Positions 1-4,682 of a stretch of DNA of 5,116 bases are shown here, piece after piece. The position numbers and the translations under genes were made by a program. Numbering within the stretch: the stretch's first letter is position 1; every line of letters starts with the position of its first letter. Under the pieces are notes generated by a model. That model made no database searches. It was not told where the DNA came from and saw only the letters and a program-made list of their open reading frames with translations. This stretch comes from an uncultured euryarchaeote (GTDB taxonomy: Archaea > Nanohalarchaeota > Nanosalinia > Nanosalinales > Nanosalinaceae). The DNA lies in assembly GCA_937132175.1 (NCBI GenBank), contig CAKZNU010000087.1:1-5116 (forward strand), in the 5' to 3' direction.

Positions 1-1351
1 CCTTCACGTGGTCCTTGTAGTAGCTTTCGATCTGGTACTCCTTGCCGCAGTACGGACATATAAGATCCTCTTCGTTGTTTTCCTCTTCTTTCTCTGCGCT
101 ATCATTGTTTTTGGACTTGCGGAAGGCATAGCTTACCGGGTTTGAGATCTCTTCCTCCAGGCGGTCACCTTCATACACCTGCATATCCTTGTAGTATCCG
201 TTTGAGTCGTAGTTAGGTGGGGGAACAGTCTCGTCCCGTCCCTCATGCCAGTTAAGCTGACCTTTGACGTATGCCTCACGTAGCGGCTCCTCGTTTCTCT
301 CGTTCCACTCCCATATCTTTCCACGGATCTGATCCATTTCGTATCCAACCGTCAGGTAAAAGTTGATCAGGATGAAAAGACCTCTTTTCCTGCCGTCCTC
401 CAGGCCCTCCAGGATATTCTTTATAGTCGGCGGGAAGTACTTTTCCGGGATCGCCTCATCCGGCGTCTCGAACTCGGATTCATCCTCCGTCCGTCTCTGT
501 TTTCTTTCCTCCTGTCTTGACTCGATAAACTCTACGGCCCGGAGGACAAGTTCAGATGCCTCCCCCTCCTTGTACTCCTCCAGAAACGTCTCCTCGAAGT
601 CTACGTTCTCGATGGAGGCATCTTCCTTCTCGAAGCCCTCTATCTCGTCTTCCGCGATCGGCACGGATACAAGCCATGTGCCGTCGTGAAGTGAGTAAGG
701 CATCCTGAAGAGGTGTCTCTGACCCCAGTCGTTTTCAATATCCGAGACCTGGTAAGGATCCTCTCCTTTATCTGTCTGCATGGCGTCTTCAAGTCCCAGA
801 TCTCTTACCTCTGACCTCATCCTGTCCCTGAGCTGGTCCCTGAGGTAATCAATTATGCCCCTACCCAGTCTCGGATACATCTCCGAGATATTGTGGCCTC
901 CCGCCTCCGAAGGAAATGCCTCTGCCCTGACCCCGATGTGGAAACCTCTGTTACCAGAGAACTTGACGGAAACGTTTTCTATACCGTGTTGATGAAGCTC
1001 CTGGATGAGAAGCTTGGCGGTTCTCTTCGCAAGCTCAAAGCTTTCATCACAGTCAATATCTATTACGAGGTCCCATGTCTCCCTGAGATCATCCAGGCTG
1101 GAGACGGAGTCTATCAGGAGAGGGTTTCTCCAGCGCTCCACGGAGGCATGAAAGGCGACAGCTCCGTCCTCCACCAGCTGCTCGAAGTCTCCCCTGAAGT
1201 TAAGTGCGTCCGGCCTCTTCCCGTAGCCGGATTCATATGTAGGTACTACTTCACGGTACTGGCCGAGATCAAGAAAGTAATCAGCGACTTCTTCCCGCTC
1301 GTAGTACTGTCTGATCCTCCAGTCTCTTGGCTTTTCACCGACTTCACTCAT
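1..1351 (-). CDS. priS: Fused DNA primase (PriS catalytic domain + PriL C-terminal-like domain + zinc finger), 3' end beyond window
   Basis: Archaeo-eukaryotic primase that would synthesise primers at the replication fork. 450 residues are in the window. The catalytic PriS part (about 10-280) shows the metal-binding DID at D98/D100, the nucleotide-binding SGNRGFH at 132-138, and RMPYSLHDGTW at 216-226, matching the R-x-P-x-SLH motif of PriS. The third metal Asp is probably D208 or D204. No Cys pair for the usual PriS zinc site is visible. An acidic linker leads to a PriL C-terminal-like domain (about 301-412), recognised from FPPTIK (306-311), VPPP (376-379) and SNPVSYAF (403-410); the four Fe-S cysteines are replaced. 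After a second acidic linker, C432-x2-C435-x12-H448 begins a C2H2-like finger cut by the window edge. ATG 1351 is chosen because WRIRQYYEREEVADYF follows as in PriS; an in-frame ATG at 1417 would add 22 residues unlike the rest. Family call firm; domain limits approximate. Confidence 0.9.
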   Translation of the reverse strand, partial: MSEVGEKPRDWRIRQYYEREEVADYFLDLGQYREVVPTYESGYGKRPDALNFRGDFEQLVEDGAVAFHASVERWRNPLLIDSVSSLDDLRETWDLVIDIDCDESFELAKRTAKLLIQELHQHGIENVSVKFSGNRGFHIGVRAEAFPSEAGGHNISEMYPRLGRGIIDYLRDQLRDRMRSEVRDLGLEDAMQTDKGEDPYQVSDIENDWGQRHLFRMPYSLHDGTWLVSVPIAEDEIEGFEKEDASIENVDFEETFLEEYKEGEASELVLRAVEFIESRQEERKQRRTEDESEFETPDEAIPEKYFPPTIKNILEGLEDGRKRGLFILINFYLTVGYEMDQIRGKIWEWNERNEEPLREAYVKGQLNWHEGRDETVPPPNYDSNGYYKDMQVYEGDRLEEEISNPVSYAFRKSKNNDSAEKEEENNEEDLICPYCGKEYQIESYYKDHVK

Positions 1352-1490
1352 ATGTGGAAAGAGATGTGTAAACTGTAAAAGGATACTCGGTCTTTGTTTC
1401 CATATCGTAACATCCATATGTATGAACCGGGTTTCCTGCTGGAGTCCGGTCGCTCTTCGGCGTCTAAATGAGGGCGAGTGGCTCTGATTC
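1352..1490. other. 139-nt intergenic gap with a small inverted repeat
   Basis: This gap separates the unknown repeat protein from the primase, although the preceding genes in the block are almost contiguous. It holds the weak primase promoter and an imperfect hairpin: ACCGG and CCGGT arms at about 1426-1450 around a 15-nt loop. No T-run follows the hairpin on the minus strand, so it does not look like a classical terminator. I could not fold the gap into a tRNA, and no convincing C/D-box sRNA motifs were found. It may be an untranslated leader for the primase. Confidence 0.4.
1373..1381 (-). promoter_or_regulatory. Possible weak TATA box for the primase gene
   Basis: On the minus strand CTTTTACAG lies at -30 to -22 from the primase ATG, the distance expected for a leaderless archaeal transcript. 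It is a poor TATA match, so read-through from the upstream genes is equally possible. Confidence 0.3.
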
Positions 1491-2261
1491 TCACCGAAGC
1501 ACCTTGACGTCTCCTATATCTGTACTGTCTTCAATCTCCCTTTTCAGGTCAGATACCTGTTCCAGATCTGTCTTAGTACCGGGGACCGGTTCTGTGTCAG
1601 TATCCTCCTCTGCTCGGGAACTTGGGGATGCCGGCTTCTGGGTGTTTTCCAGCTTTATTTCGGCGACCCCGGCCCGCCAGCCGAAGCTTACCTCCTCAAT
1701 GCTCTCTGTTTCGGGTATGAAGGTTAACCTGGCACTCTGAAGGTTTTCCTCCAGGACCTCTGGGTTGCTGTAGAAACCTTCTGGTGTATCGAGTAGGTTT
1801 TCTCTAGATTTCCTGGCGTCTCCGTAGAATCCTTGTGGAGTATCAAGCTTGATCCTGTCTATGGAGTATCCGCATAAAGGTTTGTGTACGGTATCCAGCC
1901 AGTCCATCCATTCCTCGTCAGGATCCAGTCTGGCCTCCACTACATCGAAGCTGTATGCTGGAGGAATCGAGTACTCATCTACCTCTTTCCCCTCCTCCCA
2001 TATCTCCTTCCTCTTCGTGAGAGCGCTTTCATTCCTGTACCGGAAGATAAGGCCCAGGTCCTCTATGTTCGAGAAAAAACCCTTGAGATCAGGTGCCTCG
2101 ACGTGGATACCGACACGGAGGTCTTCGGAGTCTTCCCGAAAAGATTGCTGTGTAAGAGCTACCGCATCAGGGCTATATCCCATCTGACCGTGCTCGTGTT
2201 CGCTGGGCGGTCCCTGGCCGTCGTACGCCAGTGAGATATAGGGGGAAAAGCTTCTGGACAA
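1491..2261 (-). CDS. Unrecognised 256-residue acidic protein with internal tandem repeat, between PCNA and primase
   Basis: I do not recognise the family. The protein is soluble-looking, with no membrane segment or signal peptide. Residues 48-78 and 184-207 look strand-rich. The middle contains two adjacent 18-residue units (139-156 and 157-174), each starting LDTP[QE]GFY and ending ENL, with a probable third degenerate copy before them (122-138, starting LDTV). Residues 208-245 are rich in Ser, Pro, Thr, Glu and Asp and are probably disordered. A PIP-like stretch, APDLKGFF, sits at 56-63 but lacks the usual first Gln. The start is a TTG 13 nt after the PCNA stop, with a weak AGGGT before it; the next in-frame Met is residue 27, so the N-terminus is uncertain. 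Spacing argues for co-transcription with PCNA and hence a replication or repair role, which is inference. It does not resemble GINS or PriL, the usual neighbours. Confidence 0.8.
   Translation of the reverse strand: MSRSFSPYISLAYDGQGPPSEHEHGQMGYSPDAVALTQQSFREDSEDLRVGIHVEAPDLKGFFSNIEDLGLIFRYRNESALTKRKEIWEEGKEVDEYSIPPAYSFDVVEARLDPDEEWMDWLDTVHKPLCGYSIDRIKLDTPQGFYGDARKSRENLLDTPEGFYSNPEVLEENLQSARLTFIPETESIEEVSFGWRAGVAEIKLENTQKPASPSSRAEEDTDTEPVPGTKTDLEQVSDLKREIEDSTDIGDVKVLR
1740..1847 (-). repeat. Tandem 2 x 54-nt coding repeat in the unknown gene
   Basis: Two adjacent 54-nt units encode LDTPQGFYGDARKSRENL and LDTPEGFYSNPEVLEENL. The first 24 nt of the units agree at 20 positions and three of the four differences change or preserve codons conservatively, so this is an old in-frame duplication. 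A weaker third unit (LDTV...GYS) lies upstream in the gene at about 1848-1898. Confidence 0.75.
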
Positions 2262-2274
2262 GTTTTTACCCTGT

Positions 2275-3036
2275 TCAGTCTTCTTCGATTCTCGGTGCCA
2301 GGACGAAGCTCAGATCCGCCTTCTCCGGTACCACAAACTCCAGTCTCATCGGGAAGTCGTCCCCAAGCTTCACGGAGACGGTATCCGAGAGTGACTTTGC
2401 GCCTATCATGTTGCTCAGGTAATCAAGGGAGAACATGGATTCGGCCTCTCCGCCTTCCAGCTCTATGATGCCTTCCGAGTCTCCGGATATCGAGAAATCG
2501 ACGTTGGACTGGTCTCCCTTCGAGACTATCTCGAGGTGCTCGGAGTCCGCGGAGACTGTTACCGAGTCCGAGACCACCATTGCGTCCTTGACGGCGCCCT
2601 CAAGCACCGAGGCCTCTATCTCTGACTCTACTGAGAAGTCAAGCTGGTCTGTACTTGGTATGTCATCTTCTGAAAGGTTGAGTACCGGTAGTGAGAAGTC
2701 TCTGGTGCTTACGCCTTCCATGGTGATGTGGAACTTGGAGCCGTCTTCATCAAGCTCCAGCGTCAGCGTATCGTCTGAGTTAGCTCTTCTGAGTATGGAG
2801 TAGAAGTTCTCGAGGTTGAGACCTACCTTCGTCTCCTCCTCAAGATCGTAGCTCTCGAATACGTCTTCCTCAAGCTTGAAGTCAACCAGAGCCACCATTG
2901 CAGGATCTGCGGCTATCAGATGTATTCCATCATCCTTCAGCTGGAAAAGCCCCTCACTTATGAGGTCTGAAACGGTTTTCATCGAATCCTTGATAAGTGC
3001 AACGTCGTCGAGTTCGGCCTCAAACAAAATAACCAC
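2275..3036 (-). CDS. pcn: DNA polymerase sliding clamp (PCNA)
   Basis: Homotrimeric ring that tethers replicative polymerases, FEN1, ligase and other partners to DNA. At 253 residues it is the normal archaeal length. Signatures: FEAEL at 5-9, DGIHLIAADPAMVALVDF at 36-53 (family pattern GI-x-L-x-A-x-DP-x-x-VALVD), an interdomain connecting loop at about 117-132, FSLDYLSNMI at 202-211 and the C-terminal LAPRIEED at 246-253. Composition is strongly acidic, about 60 Asp/Glu against 16 Lys/Arg, as expected for a protein working in high internal salt. The start codon is GTG, 5 nt after the stop of the OB-fold gene, with no clear Shine-Dalgarno; a TTG three codons later (giving LFEAEL) is an alternative. 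It is probably co-transcribed from the promoter near 3393-3400. One clamp gene is seen here, consistent with a homotrimer. Confidence 0.97.
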   Translation of the reverse strand: MVILFEAELDDVALIKDSMKTVSDLISEGLFQLKDDGIHLIAADPAMVALVDFKLEEDVFESYDLEEETKVGLNLENFYSILRRANSDDTLTLELDEDGSKFHITMEGVSTRDFSLPVLNLSEDDIPSTDQLDFSVESEIEASVLEGAVKDAMVVSDSVTVSADSEHLEIVSKGDQSNVDFSISGDSEGIIELEGGEAESMFSLDYLSNMIGAKSLSDTVSVKLGDDFPMRLEFVVPEKADLSFVLAPRIEED

Positions 3037-3041
3037 CTTTG

Positions 3042-3371
3042 TTATGAAGTGGTTGAAACAATCTTTTTAATCCTCTTGTATCTTTCCGGGTCGACATCGG
3101 AGAAGTCCTGCAGTATCTCTCCCTGTATCTCAAAGCCATCAGGCGTCGGCAGTACACGTCCCAGAACCCTTACCATCTGGTTCTCCTCGAGTCCATCCAT
3201 CTCGCCTTCATCAAGGAACACCTCAACGGTTCCGGTTCCGTCATCCACCGATATAGAGTCATTTTCCAGAGACAGAACCGTACCCACGACCCTGACCCTG
3301 ATGTCATCTCTCTCATCAATATCCTCTATGTCCTTCCTTACGGCAGGAGCTCTTCTCTGTTCATCAGCCAT
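3042..3371 (-). CDS. Single OB-fold, RPA-like ssDNA-binding protein
   Basis: A 109-residue acidic protein whose core (about 24-86) is one OB fold: strands at 24-32 (IRVRVVGTV), 39-42, the turn DDGTGTVEVFL at 43-53, then MVRVLGRV at 66-73 and FEIQGEIL at 80-87. The DDGTG-x-hydrophobic pattern is typical of RPA32-like and tRNA-anti type OB folds. The tail DVDPERYKRIKKIV (92-105) resembles C-terminal extensions of small archaeal RPA-like or RPA-associated proteins. No zinc finger and no second OB domain are present, so it is likely an accessory or small RPA subunit, not the main ssDNA-binding protein. It heads the PCNA transcript, which supports a replication role. Start ATG has a TATA-like box about 25 nt upstream. 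Exact subfamily not determined. Confidence 0.85.
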   Translation of the reverse strand: MADEQRRAPAVRKDIEDIDERDDIRVRVVGTVLSLENDSISVDDGTGTVEVFLDEGEMDGLEENQMVRVLGRVLPTPDGFEIQGEILQDFSDVDPERYKRIKKIVSTTS

Positions 3372-3392
3372 ATTACTGTGATTCTCTCAAAA

Positions 3393-3400
3393 CGTTTTAA
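3393..3400 (-). promoter_or_regulatory. TATA box for the OB-fold/PCNA transcript
   Basis: TTAAAACG on the minus strand lies at -29 to -22 from the OB-fold ATG, preceded by purine-rich GAAGAG that could serve as a TFB recognition element. This spacing predicts a leaderless or nearly leaderless mRNA. Confidence 0.6.
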
Positions 3401-3426
3401 CTCTTCACAGATGCCGTGGGCGAAGA

Positions 3427-3434
3427 CATTTATC
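3427..3434 (+). promoter_or_regulatory. TATA box for the small membrane protein gene
   Basis: CATTTATC lies at -29 to -22 from the ATG at 3456, preceded by purine-rich CGAAGA. With the minus-strand box at 3393-3400 it forms a compact divergent promoter within 84 nt. Confidence 0.6.
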
Positions 3435-3455
3435 AGGCCCGAGTAAAGATAGTTT

Positions 3456-3659
3456 ATGGATCAGGATACCAGACATGACATCGGTTACTGGATGAGTATC
3501 TTCGGTTTCTCGGTGGCGGTTTTCGGGGTTCTTGTTCATGCAAGTACCGCTGGAGATCCTGAGATCCTGGCGTTTCTCGGAGTCACGGGGTTTTCTGTTT
3601 TTGTGATAGGAATGGAGCTTGCGCTCCGGAACCATGGTCATCGCCGCCGAACCCCGTAA
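3456..3659 (+). CDS. Small two-helix membrane protein, function unknown
   Basis: A 67-residue protein with two predicted membrane segments at about 11-29 (YWMSIFGFSV...) and 38-57 (LAFLGVTGFSVFVIGMELAL), joined by a short polar turn with Asp and Glu. The C-terminal tail (RNHGHRRRTP) is basic, so by the positive-inside rule both termini are probably cytoplasmic, a helical hairpin. No catalytic or metal-binding motif is visible. It is supported as real by its own TATA box and by the conserved-looking hydrophobic pattern, and it is followed after 33 nt by the coiled-coil gene. Many archaea carry such small membrane proteins, so no function is proposed. Confidence 0.75.
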   Translation: MDQDTRHDIGYWMSIFGFSVAVFGVLVHASTAGDPEILAFLGVTGFSVFVIGMELALRNHGHRRRTP

Positions 3660-3662
3660 AGC

Positions 3663-3670
3663 TTCAAATA
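3663..3670 (+). promoter_or_regulatory. TATA-like box for the coiled-coil gene
   Basis: TTCAAATA lies at -30 to -23 from the ATG at 3693. A GGGAGGA at 3674-3680 also precedes the gene but is 12 nt from the start, longer than the usual Shine-Dalgarno spacing; it would be used only if the gene is read from the upstream promoter. Confidence 0.45.
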
Positions 3671-3692
3671 GCTGGGAGGACAGTATGCATGT

Positions 3693-4295
3693 ATGGATCT
3701 TCTGGGAAAGGAAGGGGAGAAGGCAGCCGAGGGTATGGACGCGGTCGCAGAGAGGCTTGAGAAGATAGAGTCACATCTGGATGCGGTTGACTCCGCGGTA
3801 CAGGACGTACAGTCACAGGTAAACCAGGTAGCCCAGCAAAGTGTCACGAGACAGGAGCTTTCGACCATGTTAAGCTCGAACGAGGAAGAGGTAGATGTAC
3901 AGGAGCTTAAGGACTTCTTTGTCAGGCTGAGCAGGAACCAGAAGGAAAACTCCAAGAGGCTGGAAGACCTCGAGGAGGTCAGCGGAGACATGGTTGAGAC
4001 CCTGAAAGATATGCAGAAGACGGTCAAGAAGACCCATGGAAACACGAAAAAACTTGATAAACGGGTGAAGAACCTTGAGAAGAAGTTCTCAGGTCTGGAA
4101 AACAAGGTAGACAGACACGATGAGAAGCTGGAGGAGACTGAGGAACTGAAAGACGAGATAGAAAACCTGGAAGCTCCGAGAGAGAAAACCGAAGAGGAGA
4201 GATCCTTCGAGGATAGACAGGAGGACGTCGAGGACGAACTGAAGGATCTAAGAAGCTCTATCAAGCAGTTTGCGGGAAGAATGGAGGATGATTAA
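3693..4295 (+). CDS. Coiled-coil protein, function unknown
   Basis: A 200-residue, highly charged and almost entirely helical protein. Two coiled-coil blocks are visible. The first (about 18-48) has hydrophobic residues at 22, 25, 29, 32, 36, 39, 43 and 46, an unbroken 3-4 heptad pattern. After a break rich in Ser, Thr and Glu (50-68), the second (about 71-160) includes L121, V125, L128, F132, L135, V139 and L146. The tail (160-200) is Glu/Asp/Arg rich and ends with a short amphipathic helix. No signal peptide, membrane segment or enzyme motif. It is probably an oligomeric scaffold or spacer; such low-complexity helices give misleading similarity to tropomyosin, SMC-type and phage proteins. 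The ATG at 3685 is out of frame, so 3693 is the start. The stop overlaps the stop of TFS on the other strand. Confidence 0.85.
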   Translation: MDLLGKEGEKAAEGMDAVAERLEKIESHLDAVDSAVQDVQSQVNQVAQQSVTRQELSTMLSSNEEEVDVQELKDFFVRLSRNQKENSKRLEDLEEVSGDMVETLKDMQKTVKKTHGNTKKLDKRVKNLEKKFSGLENKVDRHDEKLEETEELKDEIENLEAPREKTEEERSFEDRQEDVEDELKDLRSSIKQFAGRMEDD

Positions 4296-4642
4296 TCGTA
4301 CTCCTTGTGGACGTTTCCACACTCCCGGCACTTGTAAAACCTTGTAGGCGGCTCGTCGCTCGCCCGGGTCTGTTCCATCCACCACTCATGCTCTCTTTCA
4401 TCACTTGAGTCCTCTGAACAGGACGGACACTCCTTGTCCGTAGTTGGACGCGTCGACTCATCCGTTGACTCATCGTTGACGTTCAGACGGTCCATAGGGT
4501 CGTCTTCCTTGGTTTCGGTAACCCTGTAGCTGCCGTCGACATCGTGTACCGTTCCACAGTTCCTGCATTTCATCACCGACTCTCCGTCCTTCTTCTCCGA
4601 TACTAACATACCTCCACAGTCCTCATCTTTACAGAATTCCAT
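4292..4642 (-). CDS. tfs: Transcription factor S (TFS), RNA polymerase transcript-cleavage factor
   Basis: Archaeal TFIIS-like factor that enters the secondary channel of RNA polymerase and stimulates cleavage of backtracked RNA. At 116 residues it has the usual length. The N-terminal zinc ribbon uses C4, C9, C26 and C29; the first pair is spaced CX4C instead of the usual CX2C. A Thr/Asp/Glu-rich linker (about 40-70) leads to the C-terminal ribbon with C72, C75, C105 and C108. Its tip, QTRASDEPPTRFYKC (91-105), carries the catalytic acidic pair D96-E97. The C-terminal ribbon has a few extra residues (SSDER, 79-83) after its first cysteine pair. The ATG at 4642 is chosen because MEFC begins the first ribbon and the TATA box lies 25-33 nt upstream; a longer in-frame reading adds 24 residues that cover the promoter. 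Confidence 0.95.
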   Translation of the reverse strand: MEFCKDEDCGGMLVSEKKDGESVMKCRNCGTVHDVDGSYRVTETKEDDPMDRLNVNDESTDESTRPTTDKECPSCSEDSSDEREHEWWMEQTRASDEPPTRFYKCRECGNVHKEYD

Positions 4643-4666
4643 GGTTTCGAATCTTGAAGATACAAA

Positions 4667-4675
4667 CCTTAAATA
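4667..4675 (-). promoter_or_regulatory. TATA box for tfs
   Basis: TATTTAAGG on the minus strand at -33 to -25 from the TFS ATG is the best TATA match in the window and predicts a leaderless mRNA. It begins 8 nt after the stop codon of the signal peptidase gene, so tfs has its own promoter. Confidence 0.7.
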
Positions 4676-4682
4676 CATACAC

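Noticed and set aside
893..1378. Plus-strand open frame of 161 residues inside the primase region
   Set aside because: It is antisense to the primase frame, which carries the DxD, SGxRGxH and SLH motifs; its own product shows no domain and has no promoter-like sequence.
1352..1417. 22-residue N-terminal extension of the primase from an upstream in-frame ATG
   Set aside because: The added residues are hydrophobic and basic, unlike the acidic proteins here, and they cover the likely promoter; PriS similarity begins just after the ATG at 1351.
1418..1471. 17-codon plus-strand open frame in the gap
   Set aside because: Too short, no supporting promoter or ribosome-binding site, and no recognisable peptide.
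1418..1490. Possible tRNA fragment or C/D-box sRNA (GGTTC-like and CTGA-like pieces)
   Set aside because: No cloverleaf could be formed, and the box C candidate (ATGAGGG) departs from RTGATGA with no matching D'/C' pair.
3685..3692. ATG at 3685 as start of the coiled-coil gene, closer to GGGAGGA
   Set aside because: It is out of frame with the coiled-coil frame.
3638..4264. Minus-strand open frame of 208 Ser-rich residues
   Set aside because: It is the antisense of the coiled-coil gene: Glu/Lys/Leu codons read as Ser/Phe on the other strand. The plus frame has unbroken heptads and a TATA-like box.
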